A stretch of 33,361 nucleotides of DNA from a virus. The notes under the pieces are model-generated. The model had not been told where the DNA came from, made no database searches, and saw only the letters and a list, made by a program, of their open reading frames with translations. The DNA lies in the IMG/VR virus record IMGVR_UViG_3300030117_003609, positions 1 through 33,361 of that record; one strand, written 5' to 3'. The translations under genes were made by a program, and so were the position numbers. Shown piece by piece: positions 25,138 through 31,690 of this stretch (positions are counted from its first letter, which is position 1; the number at the start of each line of letters is the position of its first letter).

Positions 25138-25230
25138 TTAGGAGAAGATTCCGTTGAGCATCATCATCAGCATCAACAGAAACAGTATGGTTGTGGCCGC
25201 TGCGTAAAGTGTTTCTTTTACAGTATTCAT
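25138..25230 (-). CDS. 30-aa single-helix membrane peptide
   Basis: MNTVKETLYAAATTILFLLM begins the frame, which continues with a further methionine/leucine-rich hydrophobic stretch and ends at a TAA at 25138. Evidence that it is real: its ATG overlaps the stop of the XRE-sigma4 gene (ATGA), AGAGG lies 7 bases upstream, and the next gene starts 20 bases later. It would be a single transmembrane helix with a short cytoplasmic N-terminus. Position next to a regulator suggests a membrane tether or antagonist, without direct evidence. Confidence 0.62.
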   Translation of the reverse strand: MNTVKETLYAAATTILFLLMLMMMLNGIFS

Positions 25231-25817
25231 AGGTCATCCTCTAGGTATGCTTTTAGGTCTCCTGACCGCGTGGGGTTTCGTAAGCGTCTCATTCCTTTGT
25301 TATAGATCTGTCTTGATCGCTCAAGGGAACGCCCGATCTGCTGTCCAATTTCGGTGAACGTATGCTCTCGGTCATAATCCTGGATACCATGACGCATTGT
25401 GATAACCTTTCTTATGCGGGGTGGTAACGAATTGAGAGCTTTAAAAATGTCAGACTGCGCTTGTTCCGTTATTAACAGTTGCTCGGCGGTTTTGTTCTCT
25501 AAAAAATTGCTAGACATCAGTTCAGACATATTCAATTCGACCTGCGCCTTGTTAGCCTCTAGGGGATCAAGGATGTTTTGGGGCGGGAACATATCTTCAA
25601 TGCCAATCATCAGAAAGTCGGCAAGTTTCTGAACGGATGTACGGACTCTTCCAACCTTATTCACAGGTGCGATCTGGAGATTAAGCATCTTTCCGATTTC
25701 AGTCTGAGTCACGCCAGAAGCCCTATGAAGCTCTGCTGCTGTCTGATATCCCCGCTGTCTCATTTGAGTCAGTAGATAGTTATTTTTAACCTTTATCTCA
25801 ATAGAATAATCTTTCAC
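25227..25817 (-). CDS. XRE helix-turn-helix fused to sigma70 region 4
   Basis: This 196-aa regulator has an N-terminal Cro/CI-type helix-turn-helix (about 13-77; LLTQMRQRGYQTAAELHRAS, GVTQTEIGKML), a helical linker and a C-terminal sigma region 4 (about 119-183). The latter reads ALNSLPPRIRKVITMRHGI, then TFTEIGQQIGRSLERSRQIY and NKGMRRLRNP, very close to the -35 recognition region of primary sigma factors. Region 2 (core binding/-10 melting) is absent, so it is not a full sigma factor. It probably recruits host RNA polymerase to particular promoters, perhaps the late promoter at 687-714. GTG start with GTGA overlap. Confidence 0.87.
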   Translation of the reverse strand: MKDYSIEIKVKNNYLLTQMRQRGYQTAAELHRASGVTQTEIGKMLNLQIAPVNKVGRVRTSVQKLADFLMIGIEDMFPPQNILDPLEANKAQVELNMSELMSSNFLENKTAEQLLITEQAQSDIFKALNSLPPRIRKVITMRHGIQDYDREHTFTEIGQQIGRSLERSRQIYNKGMRRLRNPTRSGDLKAYLEDDL

Positions 25818-25966
25818 AGGCCATCCTTAATCTCTTGTAGTTTGTCTTTGATTTCCTCTAGTTGGTCTTTCAATTCATCAAGTATGTCCGATAGCTTGGC
25901 AACGTGCCGCGCTACTTCCATTAACTCTTCTGTCTCTTCTTCATCCATCTCTAGATTTATTCTCAT
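25814..25966 (-). CDS. 50-aa acidic coiled-coil protein
   Basis: The frame starts MRINLEMDEEETEELMEVAR and continues as a leucine/isoleucine heptad coiled coil (LSDILDELKDQLEEIKDKLQ). Both ends are embedded: its ATG overlaps the radical SAM stop (ATGA) and its stop overlaps the XRE-sigma4 GTG (GTGA). The overlaps and regular heptads argue for a real gene. It could be a dimeric partner of the regulator encoded next to it, or a DNA mimic because of its acidity; both are guesses. Confidence 0.68.
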   Translation of the reverse strand: MRINLEMDEEETEELMEVARHVAKLSDILDELKDQLEEIKDKLQEIKDGL

Positions 25967-26844
25967 CGATTATAATCGTCCCACTTAACGGTGTTAAATA
26001 TAGCTTTGTGATTCACCCACCTGGTGAATTTTCTCTGGTACGGGTCTTCCTTGTTATATGGCATTACAAACGGATCGCAACCGTAGCTGCGTAACACCTC
26101 AACACGGTGCATATCCTCTTCTGGTGTAGAGTGATATCCAATTAGAACGTAAAAGCCCATTTGATATGGCTTAATTCCCGCATCAAGGCAAGTCTGGATC
26201 CCCTTATGGATCAGCTTTTCATGGCGAGGATCATCCCACGCAAAGTTGACTGATTTTGTTTTACCAGACAATGACCGAAAATTGACGCTGGCGAGTGCTT
26301 CTGCTTGCTCTGACTTAATATTGCGTATATTTAACCCTTGATTAAAATTGACTCTAAGATTTAGATCTCTAATTTCTGCGATGCGATCTCGCCACGCTGG
26401 GTTTCCGAAAAAATCATTATCAAGCAAAACCACAAAGTCTGATGTCCTCTGTGTCCAAATTTCAGGTATCGTCATCACCCCGTAGGGTTTACCCTCCTTC
26501 TCTGGAACAACGCAAAAACTGCACTTCAATCGACAGCCGCGCATGGTAAACCCAATGTTGTGTGGATAGTTGTAGATGTTGTAGTCGGGAACCATGTTTT
26601 CGATCTCATCTGGCAGAGTCTTTTTCATATCCCACCCAGTGCCACCTATAATCATGCGCTCATCACTTAGCATTGAGTCATCACTAAAATTGAATATTTT
26701 GGACGCATATATTTTGTCGTATTCATCACGGAACAATGGCATGTAATGCTCAACGTGATCACCCTGCTGCTTGTGCCACGCCGAGATCTTCATCAAGGCA
26801 AGATTAGGGATCTTGCTGTCGACATCATAAATTGCAATTCTCAT
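25963..26844 (-). CDS. Radical SAM enzyme, unknown substrate
   Basis: A 293-aa protein with the cluster motif C-x3-C-x2-C at Cys104, Cys108 and Cys111 (RGCRLKCSFCVVPEKEG), which holds a 4Fe-4S cluster and cleaves S-adenosylmethionine. The first 95 residues resemble a shortened cobalamin-binding-type Rossmann domain (MRIAIYDVDSKIPNLALMKI) without the DxHxxG motif. The later LLDNDFFGNP and VNFNQGLN segments complete the barrel. It lies inside the recombination operon, starting by ATGA overlap with the NinB-like gene. A nucleotide, tRNA or protein modification is possible; the substrate cannot be inferred. Confidence 0.92.
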   Translation of the reverse strand: MRIAIYDVDSKIPNLALMKISAWHKQQGDHVEHYMPLFRDEYDKIYASKIFNFSDDSMLSDERMIIGGTGWDMKKTLPDEIENMVPDYNIYNYPHNIGFTMRGCRLKCSFCVVPEKEGKPYGVMTIPEIWTQRTSDFVVLLDNDFFGNPAWRDRIAEIRDLNLRVNFNQGLNIRNIKSEQAEALASVNFRSLSGKTKSVNFAWDDPRHEKLIHKGIQTCLDAGIKPYQMGFYVLIGYHSTPEEDMHRVEVLRSYGCDPFVMPYNKEDPYQRKFTRWVNHKAIFNTVKWDDYNR

Positions 26845-27308
26845 TGGTTTTGGCTTCCGCTATATTCTAAATAATCGCCCTGTGCTTCTAACAGTAGCCC
26901 CTCTTCTGCAAAAAACGACTGCATCCAATCCAAGAAGAACGTCATCTCACCCTTAGTCCAGTTGCCACTAGATGTGAGATCTGTCTTTCTCTGCTTGGTC
27001 TGAGGGTTAATTAAGGTCTGCACTAGGAAGCTCTGCTTGGTGTCGCTGTAGCAACGCATCTTGCAGTACCGCTTCATGCTCTCTAGCTCGATGTCCGATA
27101 CCTTGCTCTTAAAAGTAAACTTGGCAGCTTCGCGTAGCCAGATGTGAAACAGGGCGTTTTGGGACAGACCGCGCAGCGAAAACACCTTGCAGTCCATCCC
27201 CTCGCTTGAAAACGCTATCGACACCTGCCCTTCTTTCTGCAATACACGCGCAGCAGAGCGGAATACAGTCCTGAGGTCTTCCTCATTGTAGACAGCGTGA
27301 GTTTCCAT
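26841..27308 (-). CDS. NinB-like recombination protein
   Basis: A 155-aa protein whose second half follows the NinB/YbcN pattern: RGLSQNALFHIWLREAAKFT, SDIELESMKRYCKMRC, then SSGNWTKGEMTFFLDWMQSF and FAEEGLLL. In lambda the family (Orf) binds ssDNA and SSB and helps load annealing protein. The SSB gene immediately upstream (TGATG overlap) and the NinG-like gene downstream give the same context here. The N-terminal 50 residues are less clear. Confidence 0.72.
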   Translation of the reverse strand: METHAVYNEEDLRTVFRSAARVLQKEGQVSIAFSSEGMDCKVFSLRGLSQNALFHIWLREAAKFTFKSKVSDIELESMKRYCKMRCYSDTKQSFLVQTLINPQTKQRKTDLTSSGNWTKGEMTFFLDWMQSFFAEEGLLLEAQGDYLEYSGSQNQ

Positions 27309-27709
27309 CAGAACGGTATGTCATCGTCAAAGTCAAACTCATCCGGTATCGAACTTGCTGCCATATCCTGCTGAGTAGGCTCTACGGTCTCAGGGTTGTA
27401 CACAAGCTCAATTGTTACCGCAACCACCTGAGTTTTCCACACCTTGTGCTTCTGACCATCCCCAAAATCCTTGTCGTAACTGGAGTTCTGTAGACGGCCC
27501 TCGACATACAGCCTAGAGCCTTTATGAACATACTTGGAAAGGAAGTTATCCACAACCGCCCCGAATGCTACGCAGTCGTGGTATGTCGCTGTCTCTTTGA
27601 AGTTGGTAGCCAGAGAAAAGTTGGCTACGGATACGCCGCCCGTTGATTGTCTGATACTAGGGTCTTTTACCACCGTACCGACGATAATTGCTTTATTTAC
27701 GCCTTTCAT
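27308..27709 (-). CDS. ssb: Single-stranded DNA-binding protein
   Basis: A 133-aa OB-fold SSB. The start MKGVNKAIIVGTVVKDPSIR is chosen because GGAG lies 7 bases upstream and its ATG overlaps the exonuclease stop (ATGA); an ATG 18 bases further upstream is possible. Family marks are VANFSLATNFKE, TYHDCVAFGAVVDNFLSKYV, HKGSRLYVEGRLQNSSY and the acidic tail DEFDFDDDIPF that docks partner proteins. It would protect replication intermediates and work with the Sak3-like annealing protein. Confidence 0.95.
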   Translation of the reverse strand: MKGVNKAIIVGTVVKDPSIRQSTGGVSVANFSLATNFKETATYHDCVAFGAVVDNFLSKYVHKGSRLYVEGRLQNSSYDKDFGDGQKHKVWKTQVVAVTIELVYNPETVEPTQQDMAASSIPDEFDFDDDIPF

Positions 27710-28350
27710 GTATTCACTCCATCCCATTGGAATTTATTCACGCCCTCTTCAATCAGCAGGACGGCCTCTTGTAGATTTGTGACAAGCTCGTTGATCAGGT
27801 CATCATCCCGGTAGGTACGGATCATAAATGGCCGCATCTTTGGGTGATAAGACATGAAATCCCAAAATCCCCTGCCCGTAACAAACATACAACCCTGAAC
27901 CTGTAGCAGATACTTGGAAGGCAGCTTCCCTGCTCTCAGGTATTCAACGTGCGTGCCCTGTAACGGGCATTTGATCTCTAGCCCACCTATCAAGCCACGG
28001 TCGCACTTAACGTCTATCAGGCCATCAGGACTGCATCCGACTTCCATGTTTGGGTGCTTGATGAAGTCTACCCCCTTGTGTCTTACATCAACCTCTTCAA
28101 TAAGCTGATACATTGCTCTGGCTTCATCCTCCAGGCTAGTGCCGCGCTCCATTGGCTCAGTGATTTTGACGTAGGTGGGATCTCCAGTGAGCTTCTCTGC
28201 TATCAGGGCGTTCACATAGCTGTTGAAGGACGTACTACGCTTGCCCGTAGTTGTGACTATCTTGCTGAAGTTTGACGCGCTAGGGACTCCCAGACGCGCT
28301 CTCAGCCATTCCTCAGTGCCTTGACCGCCACAATCTATTTCTCTGCTCAT
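27706..28350 (-). CDS. YqaJ / lambda-exonuclease-type 5'-3' exonuclease
   Basis: A 214-aa protein of the viral recombinase fold. The motifs in order are QGTEEWLRARLG (10-21), PMERGTSLEDEARAMY (66-81), GCSPDGLI with catalytic Asp109 (105-112), LEIKCP with Glu125-x-Lys127 (124-129) and LLQVQG (148-153). It resects double-stranded ends to give 3' tails for the annealing protein at 28872. Both ends overlap neighbours by ATGA. Confidence 0.93.
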   Translation of the reverse strand: MSREIDCGGQGTEEWLRARLGVPSASNFSKIVTTTGKRSTSFNSYVNALIAEKLTGDPTYVKITEPMERGTSLEDEARAMYQLIEEVDVRHKGVDFIKHPNMEVGCSPDGLIDVKCDRGLIGGLEIKCPLQGTHVEYLRAGKLPSKYLLQVQGCMFVTGRGFWDFMSYHPKMRPFMIRTYRDDDLINELVTNLQEAVLLIEEGVNKFQWDGVNT

Positions 28351-28583
28351 AAAATCTCCTTTTGAAATATCTGTTTCAGTTTTCTAAATATGTCTAGCTC
28401 TCGACTCAAAGCAATACTGCTGATATCGGACAAATCTTTATCGTCCAGATCATTTCGCAGATCGTTGTAAGCCACATGAATTAGGGTGTAGAGGGCATCA
28501 TACTCAGCCCCCTCAATGACAAACTCCTTGTTTGATTGATTTGTCACCGTAATAATTAGGGTATCTCCCTTGCAATTAGACAT
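28347..28583 (-). CDS. Hypothetical protein, 78 aa
   Basis: An unrecognised small acidic protein. It begins MSNCKGDTLIITVTNQSNKE, with a beta hairpin then helices (YDALYTLIHVAYNDL, LSRELDIFRKLKQIFQKEIL). It overlaps the wing-helix gene by 8 bases and the exonuclease by ATGA. Its position between annealing and exonuclease genes suggests an accessory recombination or regulatory protein. Confidence 0.72.
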   Translation of the reverse strand: MSNCKGDTLIITVTNQSNKEFVIEGAEYDALYTLIHVAYNDLRNDLDDKDLSDISSIALSRELDIFRKLKQIFQKEIL

Positions 28584-28875
28584 CCAACACCCCCTGACCT
28601 TTTTTTGGTGGAGGCAGCAAGCGATACTGGTACAAGCCGTTGCCTAAATGCGTTTTATCCACTATAAAACCACCAAAACGCTCCTTTTTCAGATGTCTAA
28701 GCTGTGCTGATACACTAGCCTCTGGATCTCCTGTAGCGTCTGAAATCTGCCCTAAAGTGCGCGGTATGCCATCAATCATAAGGCTATGCACCCTTTTGAT
28801 CTGGCCGCTGAGTCTCACATCATCCCGCTCAGGAACGTAATCTGAGCCGTTGAACATTTCCTTGTAAATACTCAT
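28576..28875 (-). CDS. Winged-helix DNA-binding protein, 99 aa
   Basis: Begins MSIYKEMFNGSDYVPERDDV and holds a winged helix (about 20-90): LSGQIKRVHSLMIDGIPRTL, GQISDATGDPEASVSAQLRH and the wing GLYQYRLL. Proteins with this VPERD-RL-GQ-RV...GDPEASVSAQLRHL pattern are common in phage recombination modules. The role may be repression of the early operon or help in replication. It is coupled by ATGA to the annealing gene. Confidence 0.83.
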   Translation of the reverse strand: MSIYKEMFNGSDYVPERDDVRLSGQIKRVHSLMIDGIPRTLGQISDATGDPEASVSAQLRHLKKERFGGFIVDKTHLGNGLYQYRLLPPPKKGQGVLDV

Positions 28876-29435
28876 GAGTCACCGCCCTGCTTCTCCAGCT
28901 TAGCGTTCAACATTGTTATTGCCCTGTCGAAGTCTCTGGTGCTTAGGTCATCAACTGAACCCACCTTAAAGTGAGTGCAGAAAGCCTCCTTCAAAGTGTT
29001 GGTCTCAGACATCAGATCCACTATCTCTCGCGCCTGTTCTGGAGTGATCGTTTGCGCCTTAGCTTGTGGTACGCCCTCGCCTTGGTATATGTAAAAACCA
29101 AGCCCAAACATACTCATATTTTTCGTGAAGCACCTCATACGGGCGTCTGATATGTCATCGCAGCTTGGATTCTGGATAGCTTGGTTCTTGTGATCAGTAA
29201 CAGCCAACCACATTGGGCGTGTGATGCTATTGATCTCCATCTCAGTATGCACAGTAACAGAGCCGTCACCATGCACCTGATCAGGTAGTTCTCGAAAGAT
29301 CGCGCTCGGGTAATGCTCCATCAGGGTTGCCCAAGCATAGTTCCAAGGCAGGTAGTCAAACTTGCCTTTGGACTTCTTGTGTTCATTGACATTGATGGCT
29401 GAGAGAGTTTCCCAGATTAGTTTGGCTTCACTCAT
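28872..29435 (-). CDS. Single-strand annealing protein (Sak3/DUF1071-like)
   Basis: A 187-aa protein with the family opening LIWETLSAINVNEHKKSKGK, followed by FDYLPWNYAWATLMEHYP and a central SVTVHTEMEINSITRPMWLA. The block DDISDARMRCFTKNMSMFGL closes the core domain; the remaining helical tail is variable in the family. Such proteins anneal complementary strands, replacing RecA or Red beta. Together with exonuclease and SSB they form a complete two-component recombinase, and here they probably support concatemer formation. Assignment to Sak3 rather than another annealing family is from memory. Confidence 0.83.
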   Translation of the reverse strand: MSEAKLIWETLSAINVNEHKKSKGKFDYLPWNYAWATLMEHYPSAIFRELPDQVHGDGSVTVHTEMEINSITRPMWLAVTDHKNQAIQNPSCDDISDARMRCFTKNMSMFGLGFYIYQGEGVPQAKAQTITPEQAREIVDLMSETNTLKEAFCTHFKVGSVDDLSTRDFDRAITMLNAKLEKQGGDS

Positions 29436-29625
29436 CGTCAGCCTCCCTGAGTTCCTGCGTGTGGATGCTGATCTCTCTGGCAGTACCAGTGCCTATGTCT
29501 GCTATGAACTGTTCCACAACGGCCTGTACGGAGTCGTCATGGCTTGCCAGATGGGGGTTACGGATGTATTCGACCAAGGCTTGTGCCTCAAGGCCGTCTA
29601 CAACGATTAGGCTAGACTTTCGCAT
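29428..29625 (-). CDS. Hypothetical protein, 65 aa
   Basis: Not recognised. MRKSSLIVVDGLEAQALVEY begins a small alpha/beta-like, acidic protein ending in ELREADDE. It overlaps the annealing-protein gene by 8 bases. There is no visible motif, and its place second or third in the operon suggests early expression. Confidence 0.68.
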   Translation of the reverse strand: MRKSSLIVVDGLEAQALVEYIRNPHLASHDDSVQAVVEQFIADIGTGTAREISIHTQELREADDE

Positions 29626-29627
29626 AA

Positions 29628-29864
29628 TTAATCCTCTTTGATTGAATAATCTTTGTAGAAGGTCTCACGCTCGAATCCCATCAGTTGACTCGTCAAAATG
29701 ATCAGTGACTCCATATCTGACAGTTGATCGACTCTAGGCCCGCGAAAAATGCCTTCCTGTATGTCTCGCAAATAATCCGAAAGGCTGTTCACATAGCGTA
29801 ATGCGTCCTGTGGTGACGTTTGAGCGTGTTTTTTAGCAAATTTTCGTATTTTTTTGACGTTCAC
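29628..29864 (-). CDS. Hypothetical protein, 78 aa
   Basis: Not recognised. A GTG start follows AAGGGGG seven bases upstream, a strong ribosome site. The N-terminus is basic (MNVKKIRKFAKKHAQTSPQD), followed by helices (ALRYVNSLSDYLRDIQEGIF and SLIILTSQLMGFERETFYKD). It could be a small nucleic-acid-binding factor. Confidence 0.7.
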   Translation of the reverse strand: MNVKKIRKFAKKHAQTSPQDALRYVNSLSDYLRDIQEGIFRGPRVDQLSDMESLIILTSQLMGFERETFYKDYSIKED

Positions 29865-29866
29865 GG

Positions 29867-30289
29867 TTATACCCCCTTCTTATCTTGGTAGTTATCTAAA
29901 GCCATTGACTCAAGGTGATATTCCTTCATGGCAGCCTCTGCCTTGTGGTGTTCCTCGCTGATTGTTTCCTCAAGGCCGTTGAGCGTGTCTTGGGCAGTCA
30001 ATCGTAGGCATCGGGCGATCTCCTGGACTTCTGGCATGTCCTTGTGCATTTCCATGATCCTTAGCATGAAATCCACAAATTCAGCGGGATCTCCCCAGAG
30101 GGTTACAGCTTCAAAGAAGTAGTCAGCCTTGTCGCTGCCTCGCATCAGGCACTCAACAACATCGTCAAGAACAGGCACATCAGCGTTCTTAACACCAACA
30201 TCACGATCATAGAGGTCTGCAATGTTGTCTCTGATGATTTCAATGAGAGTAGGGGGTCTAGGTGGGGGTAAATCGAATGGATCTGACAT
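29867..30289 (-). CDS. First gene of the recombination operon, 140 aa, unknown
   Basis: Not recognised. It has a proline-rich start (MSDPFDLPPPRPPTLIEIIR) and is otherwise helical and acidic (VLDDVVECLMRGSDKADYFF, FVDFMLRIMEMHKDMPEVQE). GAGGA lies six bases before the ATG. As first gene after the repeat-rich non-coding region it is probably expressed earliest. A host-takeover or replication-loading role is possible but unsupported. Confidence 0.72.
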   Translation of the reverse strand: MSDPFDLPPPRPPTLIEIIRDNIADLYDRDVGVKNADVPVLDDVVECLMRGSDKADYFFEAVTLWGDPAEFVDFMLRIMEMHKDMPEVQEIARCLRLTAQDTLNGLEETISEEHHKAEAAMKEYHLESMALDNYQDKKGV

Positions 30290-30700
30290 AATTTGTCCTC
30301 GTCGAAGAATAAAATAACTTGTTGCAGGTGGATCATTGCAAATTATCGGCCATCAATCAATAACTTTAATAAATAATTACAGGAATAAATCTACAGGCAA
30401 TACCAGTCTTTTGATGGTTTGGGACACCTCACCACCTCTGGCACTTTATCTTGTAGCTAACCCACAGCCTATTTCAGAAACAGTATGCCTTCCTAATTGG
30501 CTGCCCTGTCTGGCCCCTCACTAAATCGCCGCAGCAAAAAAATAAATCCTTGCAGCGATTTTGTGTCCCGTAACTCTGTTTGTTTACCTGGTAATTAGCC
30601 GGTAACGCTCCCATCACTCGCGGGCTATCGGGTAGATTTCAGCTTCGCAGCATCAAGATTGGTAACGTCGATCTTGTAGGAACCCGACCGACATGAGACA

Positions 30701-30723
30701 TCATTGAACGTCATTGAACGTCA
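30701..30723. repeat. Tandem 10-bp repeat TCATTGAACG
   Basis: TCATTGAACG occurs twice head to tail (30701-30710, 30711-30720) and is followed by TCA, the start of a third unit. Period 10 equals about one helical turn, as expected for adjacent protein-binding half sites. The target protein is unknown. Confidence 0.6.
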
Positions 30724-30849
30724 ATCACAGAGGAGATATACTTGGGGAACTGACTAAACGGTCGTTTCCAGAGATCTCGACTGTTGAATGAGCTTGGTAA
30801 ACTCAAGTCGGTAGTTGGATATTACTCAGTAGCTGTGGGTCTGTCCAGC

Positions 30850-30875
30850 GACTAGGTTTCTCCCCTTCCCTAGTC
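30850..30875. repeat. Inverted repeat GACTAGG...CCTAGTC
   Basis: A perfect 7-bp inverted repeat (30850-30856 with 30869-30875) encloses a 12-base pyrimidine-rich loop. It stands five bases before a second, stronger hairpin. No T run follows on either strand, so it is not a normal terminator. Confidence 0.6.
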
Positions 30876-30880
30876 CGTAT

Positions 30881-30902
30881 CTGGGGGGCTTCGGCCCCTT
30901 GG
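30881..30902. repeat. Strong UUCG-type hairpin
   Basis: CTGGGGGGC-TTCG-GCCCCTTGG forms a nine-pair stem (including three G-T pairs) capped by a C(TTCG)G tetraloop, an especially stable RNA structure. No T tract follows on either strand. It could belong to a structured RNA or block polymerase near an origin. Confidence 0.62.
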
Positions 30903-30914
30903 GTACACTTCAGT

Positions 30915-30967
30915 ACCAGTTTTCCCCCTTTTGAATACCAGTTTTGCCTCTCAAAACACCAGTTTTG
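30915..30967. repeat. Three phased ACCAGTTTT repeats
   Basis: ACCAGTTTT(C/G) occurs at 30915-30924, 30937-30946 and 30958-30967. The start-to-start distances are 22 and 21 bp, about two helical turns, so bound proteins would line up on one face of the DNA. This is the arrangement of replication iterons or multi-site operators. Confidence 0.75.
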
Positions 30968-31001
30968 CGCTATGTGAAAACTGCCAGTATTTGTAGCTGT
31001 C

Positions 31002-31037
31002 AAGTGCCGCCGCACTAGCATGAAGTGCCGCCGCACT
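31002..31037. repeat. Two phased AAGTGCCGCCGCACT repeats
   Basis: Identical 15-mers at 31002-31016 and 31023-31037, again 21 bp apart. Each is nearly palindromic (AGTGC-CGCC-GCACT) and could form a small hairpin or bind a dimer. Equal phasing with the ACCAGTTTT set suggests one nucleoprotein complex over both. Confidence 0.75.
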
Positions 31038-31050
31038 CAAATCCAAGTAA

Positions 31051-31104
31051 GTCTGAAAAGTCTGAAAAGTCCGATCACCGGACAAAACTATGAACTATTG
31101 TCCG
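31051..31104. repeat. GTCTGAAAA tandem plus CGGACAA inverted repeat
   Basis: GTCTGAAAA occurs twice in tandem (31051-31068), followed by GTCCGATCA as a degenerate third unit. Next is a perfect inverted repeat CGGACAA (31079-31085) and TTGTCCG (31098-31104) with centres 19 bp apart, suitable as an operator for a dimeric regulator. Confidence 0.6.
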
Positions 31105-31108
31105 TTTG

Positions 31109-31132
31109 CACAGTTATCACAGTATTCACAGT
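31109..31132. repeat. CACAGT words with DnaA-box-like site
   Basis: CACAGT is repeated three times with a 9-bp period (31109, 31118, 31127). Within them GTATTCACA (31122-31130) matches the DnaA consensus TTATNCACA at 8 of 9 positions, and TTATCACA (31114-31121) is a one-base-short variant. This supports, but does not prove, DnaA-dependent initiation nearby. Confidence 0.5.
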
Positions 31133-31254
31133 TCGACCTTTTTACCGGCGATTTCATGCGAAAATCACATATTTTTAAGTGAAATTTACATAATCAAGCC
31201 CCTCAGAGCGCGTATAAGGAACGATCTTGCGTAAGTAATACCTATGCAAGGGGC

Positions 31255-31279
31255 AAAAAAAAGCCCCTAAAAGGGGCTT
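31255..31279 (-). terminator. Intrinsic terminator of the accessory operon
   Basis: On the minus strand AAGCCCC-TTTTA-GGGGCTT forms a 7-bp stem followed by a run of eight T, a textbook intrinsic terminator. It lies 14 bases after the stop of the last accessory gene (31293). A further AGGGGC at 31249-31254 (plus strand) can pair with the same GCCCCT, giving a mutually exclusive hairpin and a possible switch. Confidence 0.92.
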
Positions 31280-31292
31280 AGAATTGATCGGT

Positions 31293-31490
31293 TTAAGCTG
31301 TTTTTCTGCCGGTGGTCAGATTTATTTCAAACCTCAGACCGCCCAGACAATCGCGACAGCGCAGATAATCGAATTGTTTTTCTGCTATCATTCGCTCTCG
31401 AATCGCTTTTCCCGCGTTGGGGCTTGAAATGGTATCGATATAGATTTCTGGCCCGCCATCTTTTACGCCAAATAGCTTGAATGATCTCAT
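31293..31490 (-). CDS. Hypothetical protein, 65 aa, last accessory gene
   Basis: Not recognised. MRSFKLFGVKDGGPEIYIDT begins an alpha/beta protein with an isolated CRDC pair (about 45-48) and a beta-rich C-terminus (GLRFEINLTTGRKTA). It starts by ATGA overlap with the gene before it and is followed by the operon terminator. The small size and single C-x2-C do not allow a function call. Confidence 0.7.
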   Translation of the reverse strand: MRSFKLFGVKDGGPEIYIDTISSPNAGKAIRERMIAEKQFDYLRCRDCLGGLRFEINLTTGRKTA

Positions 31491-31690
31491 TTGTCTACCG
31501 CCCCTGCCGCTATGTGAAAGCCATAGCTATCTAGCCATGCTTCTTGAATCGCGCTCATACCCTCCCATTTTTCCGCCCAAAAGCCTCCTTGCGGTAAATT
31601 ATCAGCAGGTATCACGCGGGTACCTTTTGGAATGGTTGCGATCAGACCGTAAGGCATACTTTCATATGCTATATCGTGTTTAGTTTTCAC
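31487..31690 (-). CDS. Hypothetical protein, 67 aa
   Basis: Not recognised. It starts at a GTG that overlaps the stop of a 42-aa membrane gene (GTGA). The sequence is compact and probably beta-rich: YGLIATIPKGTRVIPADNLP, then GGFWAEKWEGMSAIQEAWLD. Tryptophan- and glycine-rich, it could be a small binding domain. It is coupled on both sides. Confidence 0.7.
   Translation of the reverse strand: MKTKHDIAYESMPYGLIATIPKGTRVIPADNLPQGGFWAEKWEGMSAIQEAWLDSYGFHIAAGAVDK

Larger units (their letters stand above)
30290..31254. other. Repeat-rich non-coding region, candidate origin and early control region
   Basis: About 965 bases with no gene I trust on either strand; the frames present lack ribosome sites and code across repeats. 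It contains GGTAA words (near 30600-30800), a 10-bp tandem repeat TCATTGAACG (30701-30720), two adjacent hairpins (30850-30902), three ACCAGTTTT repeats and two AAGTGCCGCCGCACT repeats at 21-22 bp spacing, a GTCTGAAAA tandem, a CGGACAA inverted repeat, and CACAGT words overlapping a DnaA-box-like GTATTCACA. It sits between the terminator of one minus operon and the first gene of the next. Origin plus early promoters is the simplest reading. Confidence 0.6.

Noticed and set aside
30336-30524. Plus-strand frame of 62 aa
   Set aside because: No ribosome site or partner gene, unlike the coupled genes elsewhere, and it lies opposite the expected early promoter region.
30540-30700. Possible tRNA or structured RNA around the GGTAA words
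   Set aside because: I could not fold a cloverleaf with a T-loop GTTCRA motif and acceptor stem; only short stems are seen.
30803-31036. Minus-strand frame of 77 aa in the non-coding region
   Set aside because: It reads through hairpins and phased repeats, changes frame between repeat copies, has no ribosome site and an implausible composition.
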